Origin: an uncultured Christensenellaceae bacterium
Lineage (GTDB): Bacteria; Bacillota; Clostridia; Christensenellales; MGBC116941
Assembly (NCBI GenBank): GCA_910585035.1
Contig: CAJUEF010000001.1
Span: 36,380 to 54,406, forward strand
DNA: 18,027 nucleotides
Direction of reading: 5' to 3'
Part shown: positions 6,718-13,277 of the stretch, piece by piece
Layout: each line of letters begins with the position of its first letter
How positions within the stretch are numbered: the first letter of the stretch is position 1
Notes under the pieces: generated by a model
What the model was told of the DNA's origin: nothing
Seen by the model: the letters and a program-made list of their open reading frames with translations, nothing else
Database searches by the model: none
Made by a program: the position numbers and the translations under genes

Positions 6718-7605
6718 ATGAAAGAAGATAATTTAAAAATAAGGTTTGGTCCTGCTGGTAACAGTGAGAAGTTTTATGAAGACGGACACAAGTCCAGCCT
6801 GGAAGCGCCGAAATGGATTCATGACCAGGGTCTTAATGCTTTTGAATATTCCTTTGGCAGAGGAATAAAACTAAATGAAGAGATGGCTGTAAAGCTTGGA
6901 CAGGAAGCAAAAAAATATGATGTTGCAATGAGTGTACATGCTCCTTATTACGTTAATTTAGCAACCTTTGAAACAAAAAAAGAGGAAGGCAATAAAAAAT
7001 ATATTTTTGATACCTTTAAAATGGCAAGGCTTATGGGGGCGGACAGAGTTACGCTGCATCCCGGCTCTTGCGCTAAAATAGACAGGAAAAAGGCATTTTT
7101 GCAAAATCTTAGCGCATTTAGAGATATATTTAGTATTCTTTGTGAAATGGGTTATGAAGATATTATCATATGTCCTGAAACCATGGGAAAGCTAAACCAG
7201 CTTGGTGATGTGGAAGAGATAATAGAAATGTGTTCTGTGGACGAACGAATAATTCCAACTATTGATTTTGGACATGTAAATGCCAGAACAATGGGGGCTC
7301 TTAAAACTCAGGATGACTATAAAATACTGCTGGATACTTTGGAAAACGGCATAGGAAAAGAGAGAGTGTGCCGACTGCACAGCCATTTTAGCCGAATTGA
7401 GTTTACGGATAAAGGCGAAAAGTGTCATTTAACATATGACGATACCCGCTTTGGTCCTGATTTTGAACCGCTGGCACGGGAGATTGTCAGAAGAAAAATG
7501 AAGCCGAGGATTATTTGTGAAAGCAAGGGTACCATGGCAAGAGATGCAAGGACTTTTAAAGACATATATGAAAGGGTAAATGCAGGGACTGCGGCGATTT
7601 TTTAA
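6718..7605 (+). CDS. Endonuclease IV-like TIM-barrel protein (AP endonuclease family 2)
   Basis: The 295-residue protein has the TIM-barrel layout of endonuclease IV, which cuts DNA 5' of abasic sites using three zinc ions. Candidate metal ligands are H74 (SVHAPYYVNLA), H114 (TLHPGS), E154 (CPET), D183 and H186 (IDFGHVNA), H221 or H223 (LHSHFS), H237, and E268 (ICESKG). The aspartate that in E. coli Nfo sits two residues before the penultimate histidine is not obvious here (a lysine lies there). The product may therefore be a divergent family branch and not a classical AP endonuclease. The ATG at 6718 is the only good start because homology begins at IRFGPAGNS, yet no ribosome binding site precedes it and a -10 box ends six bases upstream. 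It heads a five-gene run ending at gtrA. Confidence 0.82.
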   Translation: MKEDNLKIRFGPAGNSEKFYEDGHKSSLEAPKWIHDQGLNAFEYSFGRGIKLNEEMAVKLGQEAKKYDVAMSVHAPYYVNLATFETKKEEGNKKYIFDTFKMARLMGADRVTLHPGSCAKIDRKKAFLQNLSAFRDIFSILCEMGYEDIIICPETMGKLNQLGDVEEIIEMCSVDERIIPTIDFGHVNARTMGALKTQDDYKILLDTLENGIGKERVCRLHSHFSRIEFTDKGEKCHLTYDDTRFGPDFEPLAREIVRRKMKPRIICESKGTMARDARTFKDIYERVNAGTAAIF

Positions 7606-7611
7606 ATACCC

Positions 7612-7640
7612 TAGTCAAATTTACAATAATATGATATAAT
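7612..7640 (+). promoter_or_regulatory. Extended -10 promoter upstream of the M24 peptidase gene
   Basis: TAGTCA (7612-7617), 17 bases, then TGATATAAT, a perfect extended -10 (TATAAT at 7635-7640). Predicted transcription start is near 7647, at or beyond the ribosome binding site AGGCAGGTG, so this promoter could give a nearly leaderless message. Read-through from the upstream gene would carry the full site. Confidence 0.55.
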
Positions 7641-7655
7641 AGGCAGGTGTGTAAA

Positions 7656-8669
7656 TTGGATTATCCAATGATAATTTCATCCAGAGCAAATGTGTATTTT
7701 TATTCAGGATTAAAAAGCAGCAATGCAATGCTGATTATTTATAAAAAAGAAAAGGTGCTTATTACTGACAGCAGATATGAGGAAGCAGCCAGAAAAACAG
7801 GTCTTAATGTGGCAGTGGCAAAGGGTGGAAGTGACCTTTGCGACGTGGCTTTGGAGATACTTTCTCAGCTTAAAAGCGAAATTATCGCTTATGAGGATTA
7901 CGATATGCTGGCAAAGGACTTTTTAAGATTTGCAGGTAAGTATAAAATGCTGCCGGTATCCGATGAATTTTTAAAGGTGAGAGGGAAAAAAGACGAAGCT
8001 GAAGTCACAAGGATGCTGACAGCTTCCCGAATTGCTTCAGGAGCTTTTGACAAGGTTTTTAACGAGATTAAAGAAGGTGTGACAGAAACTTCTGTGGCAG
8101 CGTTGCTGGATTTTTATATGAGAGCAGGAGGAGCACAGGGAACTTCTTTCGACACTATTGTTGCTTTCGGCGAAAATGCCAGCATGCCTCATCATGAGCC
8201 TGACGGAACAGCGCTTAAAAAAGGCGATTGTGTGCTTATAGACATGGGAGCCAGATTTGAGGGCTACTGCTCGGATATGACCAGAACATTTTTTATGGGC
8301 GAGCCGGCAAATGAGGATAAAAAGATTTACGAAATAGTCCTTCGTGCTCAGGAGGAGGCTCTTAACGCAGTTCGTGACGGGGTGTCATGTAAAGCTGTGG
8401 ATAATGTTGCAAGAAGCTATATTGAAGCCAGCGGATACGGAGAATATTTCGGACATGGACTTGGGCACGGCGTTGGGCTGGAGATACATGAATATCCAAA
8501 AGTTAACGGAGCCAGTGAAGATATACTGGAAACCGGCATGGTTATTACTATTGAGCCAGGAATATATCTGCCTGGGCGAATTGGAATACGCATTGAGGAC
8601 ATGGTGTTAGTTACTAGGGAAGGTCATATAAACCTTACTGATACAGATAAAAAAATGAAAATTAAATGA
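7656..8669 (+). CDS. M24B family metallopeptidase (Xaa-Pro aminopeptidase type)
   Basis: A 337-residue creatinase-fold peptidase that removes N-terminal residues before proline, acting in the cytoplasm with two metal ions. The five metal ligands are visible: D196 (VLIDMGARF), D207 (YCSDMTRTF), H271 (GHGLGHGVGLEIHEYP), E300 (TIEPGIY) and E314 (RIEDMVLV). The N-terminal 110 residues form the shorter creatinase N-terminal domain. I prefer the TTG at 7656 because AGGCAGGTG ends six bases before it. The GTG at 7647 overlaps that site, and the ATG at 7668 lacks a site. It lies 13 bases before efp, the same order as yqhT-efp in Bacillus. EF-P relieves stalling at polyproline, so a proline-linked peptidase beside it is a familiar pairing. 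Confidence 0.93.
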   Translation: MDYPMIISSRANVYFYSGLKSSNAMLIIYKKEKVLITDSRYEEAARKTGLNVAVAKGGSDLCDVALEILSQLKSEIIAYEDYDMLAKDFLRFAGKYKMLPVSDEFLKVRGKKDEAEVTRMLTASRIASGAFDKVFNEIKEGVTETSVAALLDFYMRAGGAQGTSFDTIVAFGENASMPHHEPDGTALKKGDCVLIDMGARFEGYCSDMTRTFFMGEPANEDKKIYEIVLRAQEEALNAVRDGVSCKAVDNVARSYIEASGYGEYFGHGLGHGVGLEIHEYPKVNGASEDILETGMVITIEPGIYLPGRIGIRIEDMVLVTREGHINLTDTDKKMKIK

Positions 8670-8682
8670 TGGAGGATAAAAA

Positions 8683-9240
8683 ATGATTTCAGCAGGCGAT
8701 TTTAGAAAAGGAACTACTTTTGAAATGGATGGAGGAGTTTGGAGCATCGTTGATTTCCAGCACGTTAAACCGGGTAAGGGCGCTGCTTTTGTGCGCACCA
8801 AGATTAAAAACGTTATAACAGGCGGCACAGTGGAAAAAACCTTTAACCCAACAGATAAATATCCAAAGGCGCAGATTGAGCAAAAGGATATGCAGTATCT
8901 TTATAACGACGGTGAGCTTTACTACTTTATGGATAACGAGACCTATGAGCAGCTTCCTTTGGACCATGGCAAGGTGGAGGATGCGCTTCCTTATATTAAA
9001 GAAAACATGAATGTTTCAATTAAGTTTTTCAAAGGAGAGGCTTTTTCAGTTGCTCCGCCTAACTTTGTTGAAATGGTTGTTACAGAAACTGACCCTGGAT
9101 TTAAGGGAGACACTGCAACAGGCGGCACCAAGCCTGCTGTAATTGAGACCGGCGCTAAAATCAACGTTCCTTTGTTTGTTGAAGAAGGTCAGACAATTAG
9201 AATTGATACCCGCACAGGGGAATACATGGAAAGAATCTAA
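8683..9240 (+). CDS. efp: Elongation factor P
   Basis: At 185 residues this is full length. The N-terminal KOW-like domain begins MISAGDFRKGTTFEMDGG, the loop HVKPGKGAAFVR contains Lys32, the residue modified in many bacteria, and the two OB domains end with PGFKGDTATGGTKPAVIETG and IRIDTRTGEYMERI. EF-P binds the ribosome between the P and E sites and speeds peptide-bond formation at consecutive prolines. The modifying enzymes are not in the window. GGAGG precedes the ATG at the usual distance, 13 bases after the M24 peptidase stop, so the two are co-transcribed. Confidence 0.98.
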   Translation: MISAGDFRKGTTFEMDGGVWSIVDFQHVKPGKGAAFVRTKIKNVITGGTVEKTFNPTDKYPKAQIEQKDMQYLYNDGELYYFMDNETYEQLPLDHGKVEDALPYIKENMNVSIKFFKGEAFSVAPPNFVEMVVTETDPGFKGDTATGGTKPAVIETGAKINVPLFVEEGQTIRIDTRTGEYMERI

Positions 9241-9261
9241 CTTTAAAGAAAGGAAAAATTT

Positions 9262-9603
9262 ATGGATAATATTGAAAGGTCTATCGTATATTTAAGAGGG
9301 CTTATTGATGGCTGCGGATATGACGATGATACTAATGAGGGCAGGATATTTAACGCCATTGCAGACGTTTTGGAAAATATTTCTGACGAGGTTCAAACCC
9401 TATCCTCAAGAGGAAGATACTGTGAGGATATGATAGACGAAATTCTTGACGATGAGCTTGATGAGCTTGACGATGAAGAATTTGACGAAGATGATTTTGT
9501 TGAAGTTGAATGCCCTAATTGCCATGACGTGGTACTCTTTGACAACGAAACATATGAAAAAAATGATAATTTAATTTGTCCTAACTGTTCTGCAACAATC
9601 TAG
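9262..9603 (+). CDS. CD1247-type zinc-ribbon protein, function unknown
   Basis: This small protein of 113 residues starts with a helical segment, IERSIVYLRGLIDGCGYDDDTNEGRIFNAIADVLENI, that matches from memory the clostridial domain named after C. difficile CD1247. Residues 59-81 are strikingly acidic (DELDELDDEEFDEDD). The C terminus is a zinc ribbon: C84-P-N-C87 and C106-P-N-C109. The arrangement suggests a protein that binds a basic partner or nucleic-acid machinery, but no role is known. It lies 21 bases after efp and 21 before gtrA, has an AAAGGAAA site, and belongs to the same transcript. In other clostridia I recall it also following efp, which hints at a link to translation. Confidence 0.88.
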   Translation: MDNIERSIVYLRGLIDGCGYDDDTNEGRIFNAIADVLENISDEVQTLSSRGRYCEDMIDEILDDELDELDDEEFDEDDFVEVECPNCHDVVLFDNETYEKNDNLICPNCSATI

Positions 9604-9624
9604 CACTTTAATAGGAGTGATATT

Positions 9625-10047
9625 TTGAACAAGATAATAGACACCTATGAAAAATACAGAGAGCCGCTGCTATATGTAATAGTCGGCGGGCTTACGACTG
9701 CCGTAAATTTTGTTGCTTATTTTTTGTGTTCAAGGAAGCTTGGCATATCTCCGTTTATCAGCAACGGGGTTGGATGGGTCTGCTCTGTTACCTTTGCTTA
9801 TTTTACCGATAAGATAGTTGTATTCAGATCTAAAAATTTTGGGTGGCTGAATATTTTAAGAGAAGCGGCTGCATTTGTTGCCGCAAGGCTTGCAACTGGA
9901 TTTATGGACATGGGTCTGTTTTTTCTTCTTAACACTCTTATGGGTCTGAATGACTTTTGGGTAAAGGTGTTTATAAACGTACTGGTTGTTGTTGGAAATT
10001 ATTTGTTTAGTAAGTTTGTTATATTTAAAAAGCCAAAGACGAATTAA
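9625..10047 (+). CDS. GtrA family membrane protein
   Basis: A 140-residue protein with four hydrophobic segments at about 14-36, 43-61, 79-106 and 113-134. The pattern LLYVIVGGLTTAVNFVAYFLCS, then ISNGVGWVCSVTFAYFTDKIVVF and a last helix ending NYLFSKFVIFKK, is typical of GtrA (PF04138). These proteins are thought to move undecaprenyl-linked sugars across the membrane for envelope glycosylation. No glycosyltransferase adjoins it here. Translation starts at TTG 9625, fixed by AGGAGTGAT nine bases upstream. It is the last gene of the efp run and is followed immediately by a strong terminator. Confidence 0.93.
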   Translation: MNKIIDTYEKYREPLLYVIVGGLTTAVNFVAYFLCSRKLGISPFISNGVGWVCSVTFAYFTDKIVVFRSKNFGWLNILREAAAFVAARLATGFMDMGLFFLLNTLMGLNDFWVKVFINVLVVVGNYLFSKFVIFKKPKTN

Positions 10048-10085
10048 AAAAACTCCAAAGTGCAATTATGCACTTTGGAGTTTTT
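10048..10085 (+). terminator. Strong intrinsic terminator after gtrA
   Basis: Perfect 17-base arms, AAAAACTCCAAAGTGCA (10048-10064) and its complement (10069-10085), enclose ATTA. The right arm ends in a T-run. It starts directly after the gtrA stop and ends the efp operon. Confidence 0.95.
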
Positions 10086-10093
10086 GAGGTTTA

Positions 10094-10136
10094 TTTTACT
10101 TTTTCTTTTAAAAAAGAAAAAGTAACAAAAAGAAAA
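10094..10136. repeat. Left A+T-rich hairpin repeat
   Basis: TTACTTTTTCTTTT (10096-10109) and AAAAGAAAAAGTAA (10112-10125) form a 14-base perfect stem, followed by CAAAAAGAAAA. The same element occurs in the opposite orientation at 10900-10943. It stands just after the gtrA terminator. Confidence 0.65.
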
Positions 10137-10171
10137 TTATATGTGGTATGGGGAAATATTATTTACAATTA

Positions 10172-10456
10172 TTATTCGTCTTTGCTGTTTAGCACATAAT
10201 TTTCTTGTATATAAATGTAAAACAAATTAATAATAAGCGATGACATTTCATCCTTTTGTTTAACATTTACCGATATAAACATCTTATATAGTTTACTTTG
10301 TTCATCCAACATATTATTTCTAATCCATGTTCCAAACCCAAAATGATATAAAAATAAGTCTGAATACTCATGTCTTAAAAATTTTTTTATATCCTCATTT
10401 TTAAAAAGTTTTTCCATTAAAGGGAAGTTTTTTTCTATTTCTTTGAATAATTTCAT
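10172..10456 (-). CDS. Small DUF6794-like protein, divergent from an XRE regulator
   Basis: From the ATG at 10456 the product is 94 residues; a TTG at 10468 would add four. The core, HEYSDLFLYHFGFGTWIRNNML, then KDEMSSLIINLFYIYI, resembles from memory the DUF6794 pattern (HFGLG-WIRN, later a D-S-I-I helix), a family of unknown function. The usual tryptophan and loop after WIRN are altered. There is no signal peptide or membrane segment. It is transcribed away from the XRE gene at 10550, from a strong promoter (TTGACA, 18 bases, TATAAT on the minus strand) overlapped by a palindrome. No clear Shine-Dalgarno is seen. The tight pairing with a repressor suggests a regulated, possibly toxic or defence-related product, but nothing in the sequence shows an enzymatic motif. 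Confidence 0.65.
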   Translation of the reverse strand: MKLFKEIEKNFPLMEKLFKNEDIKKFLRHEYSDLFLYHFGFGTWIRNNMLDEQSKLYKMFISVNVKQKDEMSSLIINLFYIYIQENYVLNSKDE

Positions 10457-10468
10457 ATTTAATACCAA

Positions 10469-10539
10469 TAATACGTTTATGTAACGTATTATAACTCAAA
10501 ATATATGTTAATGTCAAGTAAAATACGTTATATAAACGT
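10469..10539. promoter_or_regulatory. Divergent control region with two matching operators and a strong minus-strand promoter
   Basis: The minus-strand promoter has TTGACA (10517-10512), an 18-base spacer and TATAAT (10493-10488). Operator 1 (10469-10491) has perfect 9-base arms, TAATACGTT and AACGTATTA, around TATGT and covers the -10 and start. Operator 2 (10525-10539), ACGTTATATAAACGT, matches the core of operator 1 read on the other strand at 14 of 15 positions and lies 11 bases before the XRE ATG. Centres are 52 bases apart, about five helical turns. Confidence 0.75.
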
Positions 10540-10549
10540 GGTAATTAAT

Positions 10550-10801
10550 ATGAAAAAAATATTATTTGGGGATAACAAGAATATTATTTACAAAAAATTA
10601 AAGATTTATAGAAATAAAAATGATTTAACCCAAGAACAACTTGCATCAAAAATGCAGGCTATGGGCTCAAATATTGACCAGCAAATGATAAGTAAAATAG
10701 AAAATAACACACGACTTGTTACAGATTATGAGTTGGCATGTTTTTGTGTTATATTTGGCGTAAAGGCTGAGGATTTGCTTGAGGATATTTTGTTGTTATA
10801 A
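10550..10801 (+). CDS. XRE-family helix-turn-helix regulator
   Basis: The start is taken at ATG 10550, giving 83 residues; an in-frame ATG at 10505 would place 15 extra residues across the minus-strand promoter and operator 2. The Cro/C1-type helix-turn-helix spans about residues 9-70: IIYKKLKIYRNKNDLTQEQLASKM, then the recognition helix NIDQQMISKIENNTRLVTDYEL, then FGVKAEDLLEDI. It lacks any extra domain, so it is a minimal repressor. It most likely binds the two palindromes in the shared control region and represses both itself and the divergent DUF6794-like gene, as antitoxins or control proteins do. This binding is inferred. The ribosome binding site is weak (GGTAA), and the + strand promoter is not clear. 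Confidence 0.82.
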   Translation: MKKILFGDNKNIIYKKLKIYRNKNDLTQEQLASKMQAMGSNIDQQMISKIENNTRLVTDYELACFCVIFGVKAEDLLEDILLL

Positions 10802-10809
10802 ACAAGCTA

Positions 10810-10854
10810 TTAATTGCTTTTTATTCAAAAGATAAAAATGTAGTTAGCAATTAA
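10810..10854. repeat. Inverted repeat downstream of the XRE gene
   Basis: TTAATTGCT (10810-10818) and AGCAATTAA (10846-10854) are perfect 9-base arms separated by 27 bases. No T-run follows on the + strand, so it is not a standard terminator. The rest of 10802-10899 shows nothing recognisable. Confidence 0.4.
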
Positions 10855-10899
10855 AAAGGTGTTTATACAAATATTTTAGTCTCTGAACGTATCATTGGT

Positions 10900-10943
10900 T
10901 TTTCTTTTGTTACTTTTCTTTTTTTCTAAAAAGAAAAGTAAAA
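10900..10943. repeat. Right A+T-rich hairpin repeat, inverted relative to the left copy
   Basis: TTACTTTTCTTTTT (10910-10923) and AAAAAGAAAAGTAA (10928-10941) form a 14-base perfect stem, preceded by TTTTTCTTTTG. Read on the minus strand it matches the left copy at 10094-10136, including the trailing CAAAAGAAAA. It begins about seven bases after the minus-strand polymerase stop codon. Confidence 0.65.
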
Positions 10944-10948
10944 GAGAG

Positions 10949-12190
10949 TTACTCAATATTGCTTACATTATTGGAAAAGGCGACTTTGTGCAGCCCTGAG
11001 TGCTTGCTGAAATAGTCTGTTATGGGGGTGAGCTCCAGCTTTGAGGCACGGAAAACGCCTGATGGCAGGGTTTGGTTAATATTATCTATAGCGTGCTCTA
11101 ACGCTTCATCTTTTAAAGCATCGACAGCAGTCAGGTTAAGCTGAAGCTCATTTACTGTAAAATCATCTACAGTTACGGTGATAGCACGGACTGATGGGTG
11201 AAAAGACTTATGGAGATGATAGAGAGATATAGCTTCCCTTGATATATACCTGGTGGAACAGGTGTGAAAGGGAAGATTGGCGCTGTAATTTGTAATTTTC
11301 ATATCAGGATTTTTTATTGTGATGTGAACACGCTTTCCACGGTAATTGTATCTTCTCATGCGGTGGGTCAGCTCTTCCGTTAAACAAAATATGAGATGGC
11401 TTATCTGCGAGTCGCTTGTGAGGTTTACGGGCATGGTTATTCCTGTGCTAAGGCTTTTGTGAATACGTTTATGGCTGTGGTGTGCAATGGAAGCGCTGTC
11501 AATGCCGTTGGCTTTATCTATGAGGCGTAAGCCGTTAATTCCAAGGCGTTTTTTTATTATATTCCTGTCTGCTTTTGCCAGGTCTCCAATGGTAAATACA
11601 TTAAGCTTATGAAGCTTATTTGTGGTGGAATGTCCCGCAGACATAAGGTTATCTACAGGGACATTCCATATTAATTTTTTAAAATTGTCTTCAGTAATTG
11701 CAATTAATTCGTCATTGCCGGCAAGGTGACTTCCCAGCTTGGCAAAGGATTTATTAAAGGAAACCCCAACAGAAACGGTAAGCCCTGTTTCATTTTTTAT
11801 GGTGTTCATTATTTCTTTTGCAACAGATACTCCGTTATCCTCTCCTTTTATGTTTGTAATATCCAGCCAGCATTCATCTATGCCAAAGTTCTCAATATAA
11901 TCGGAATAGCTGCGGTAAATCCCGTATATTTTTTTTGAGTAGTTTATATAATCTTCATAATCTGTGTGTACTGTTACCAGCGATTTGGATTTGTTTTTAC
12001 AATCGCCCACGGTATCTCCCGTATGTATACCGCATATTTTGGCCTTTTGATTTTTTGCAATGACAACTCCGTGGCGAAGTGAGGGATTGCCGCATACTAT
12101 TACCGGCATGTCAATAAGCTCGGGACGTTTGCAGCACTCTACAGATGCATAGAAGCTGTTTAAATCTGAATGTAAGATACATTTTTTCAT
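10949..12190 (-). CDS. Y-family DNA polymerase (DinB/UmuC type, translesion)
   Basis: This 413-residue protein (from ATG 12190) is a full-length Y-family polymerase that copies past damaged bases. The first catalytic motif ILHSDLNSFYASVE gives D9 and E18, and the second, ENFGIDECWLDIT, gives the D105-E106 pair, so the palm is intact. AKNQKAKICGIHTGD is the fingers region, KLGSHLAGNDEL and the helix-hairpin-helix-like NKLHKLNVFTIGDLAKAD form the thumb, and the little finger lies beyond about residue 230. A standard clamp-binding QLxLF motif is not seen at the C terminus. The ATG is preferred over a TTG at 12205 because GGTGG lies just before it and 12205 falls in an operator. Two LexA-like palindromes in the promoter suggest SOS induction. 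Confidence 0.92.
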   Translation of the reverse strand: MKKCILHSDLNSFYASVECCKRPELIDMPVIVCGNPSLRHGVVIAKNQKAKICGIHTGDTVGDCKNKSKSLVTVHTDYEDYINYSKKIYGIYRSYSDYIENFGIDECWLDITNIKGEDNGVSVAKEIMNTIKNETGLTVSVGVSFNKSFAKLGSHLAGNDELIAITEDNFKKLIWNVPVDNLMSAGHSTTNKLHKLNVFTIGDLAKADRNIIKKRLGINGLRLIDKANGIDSASIAHHSHKRIHKSLSTGITMPVNLTSDSQISHLIFCLTEELTHRMRRYNYRGKRVHITIKNPDMKITNYSANLPFHTCSTRYISREAISLYHLHKSFHPSVRAITVTVDDFTVNELQLNLTAVDALKDEALEHAIDNINQTLPSGVFRASKLELTPITDYFSKHSGLHKVAFSNNVSNIE

Positions 12191-12204
12191 AGATACCACC
12201 ACCA

Positions 12205-12246
12205 AAACAAATGTTTGTATATGTATTATAACACAAACATTTGTTT
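12205..12246 (-). promoter_or_regulatory. Polymerase promoter with paired LexA-like palindromes
   Basis: A perfect minus-strand TATAAT (12230-12225) lies between two palindromes of the form AAAC-N4-GTTT: AAACAAATGTTT at 12205-12216, just past the expected start, and AAACATTTGTTT at 12235-12246, in the -35/-10 spacer. Centres are 30 bases apart, about three helical turns. They resemble the Gram-positive LexA box GAAC-N4-GTTC with both outer bases changed. Confidence 0.65.
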
Positions 12247-12274
12247 GATAAAATATACTTGTAATAAAATTTTG

Positions 12275-12303
12275 TTGGAAAATATTTTTATATGTAGTAT
12301 AAT
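12275..12303 (+). promoter_or_regulatory. Predicted galU promoter
   Basis: TTGGAA (12275-12280), a 17-base spacer and TATAAT (12298-12303). Start expected near 12310, giving a leader of about 66 bases. Confidence 0.65.
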
Positions 12304-12308
12304 TATAG

Positions 12309-12333
12309 TTAATATCCCCATATAGGATATTAA
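12309..12333 (+). promoter_or_regulatory. Inverted repeat at the galU transcription start
   Basis: Perfect 9-base arms TTAATATCC (12309-12317) and GGATATTAA (12325-12333) around CCATATA. Its position at the predicted start lets it act as a repressor site or as a 5' stem-loop on the message. No T-run follows, so it is not a terminator. Confidence 0.5.
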
Positions 12334-12375
12334 TACAGCATATATGTATTATGAATTTTTTGGGAGGAAAACAGC

Positions 12376-13257
12376 ATGAAAATAACTAAGGTAGTAATAC
12401 CTGCTGCAGGCTTTGGAACCAGATTTTTACCTGCAACAAAGGCGCAGCCTAAAGAAATGCTTCCTATTGTGGATAAACCAACAATACAGTATATAGTTGA
12501 AGAGGCTGTGAGGGCCGGGATTACCGATATATTAATTATCACGGGAAGGAGCAAAAAGGCAATTGAAGACCATTTTGATTCTAATCCGGAACTTGAGAGC
12601 GCTCTTGAGAAAAAAAATAAAACAGAGCTTTTAAACATTGCTCGTGCTACTACAAGCATGGCTAATATTCATTACATACGCCAGCATGAAATGCTGGGGC
12701 TGGGACACGCAATACTCCAGGCAAGAACTTTCATTGGAAACGAACCTTTTGGAATTATGCTTGGAGATGATGTTGTGGACAGTAAAGTGCCTGCAATAAA
12801 GCAGCTTATGGATATAGCATATGAAAAGGGAAGCAGCGTTTTAGGCGTGCAGCGTGTAAAACAAAGCGATATTTCCAAATTTGGAATTGTGGATGTTAAA
12901 GAATATATATCAGGATATGATGACAGGCTGTGCAAAGTTAATACTCTTGTGGAAAAGCCAAAAGCAGAGGAGGCGCCAAGCGATATTGCTATTCTTGGGC
13001 GCTATGTGGTAACTCCCGAAGTGTTTGATATTCTTGAGAAAACAAGAGAAGGAGCCGGCGGAGAAATACAGCTGACCGATGCTCTTAAAGTGCTTGCAAA
13101 ACAGCAGGATATGTATGCTTATAATTTTAAGGGAAAGAGATATGATGTAGGCGATAAAATGGGATTTTTAAGCGCAACTGTGGAAATGGCTCTTAAGAGA
13201 GAAGAATTCAAAGAAGAATTCAAAGAATACCTAAGGGGTATTGTGTCATCCTTTTAA
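12376..13257 (+). CDS. galU: UTP-glucose-1-phosphate uridylyltransferase
   Basis: The 293-residue enzyme makes UDP-glucose from UTP and glucose 1-phosphate, supplying sugar for envelope polysaccharides and glycolipids. The nucleotide-binding signature VVIPAAGFGTRFLPATKA begins at residue 6 and continues QPKEMLPIVDKPTIQYIVEEAV. Further family blocks are RQHEMLGLGHAI, GDDVVD, LVEKPK (sugar-phosphate lysine), GRYVVTPEVFDIL, GEIQLTDAL and GKRYDVGDKMGFL. Length is normal. A GGGAGG site nine bases upstream fixes the ATG. Near the 3' end a 12-base unit GAAGAATTCAAA is duplicated, giving EEFKEEFKE; this is a minor local repeat. It has its own promoter and a 5' inverted repeat, and the following envelope genes are close enough to be co-transcribed. 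Confidence 0.97.
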   Translation: MKITKVVIPAAGFGTRFLPATKAQPKEMLPIVDKPTIQYIVEEAVRAGITDILIITGRSKKAIEDHFDSNPELESALEKKNKTELLNIARATTSMANIHYIRQHEMLGLGHAILQARTFIGNEPFGIMLGDDVVDSKVPAIKQLMDIAYEKGSSVLGVQRVKQSDISKFGIVDVKEYISGYDDRLCKVNTLVEKPKAEEAPSDIAILGRYVVTPEVFDILEKTREGAGGEIQLTDALKVLAKQQDMYAYNFKGKRYDVGDKMGFLSATVEMALKREEFKEEFKEYLRGIVSSF

Positions 13258-13277
13258 TATGTAATCGGAGGTAGATC

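Noticed and set aside
10505..10549. Upstream ATG for the XRE gene
   Set aside because: It would place coding sequence over the divergent -35 and operator 2, and the added residues do not fit the family.
13199..13227. Tandem 12-base repeat near the 3' end of galU
   Set aside because: Two in-frame copies giving EEFKEEFKE; a small local duplication of a charged tail with no regulatory meaning evident.
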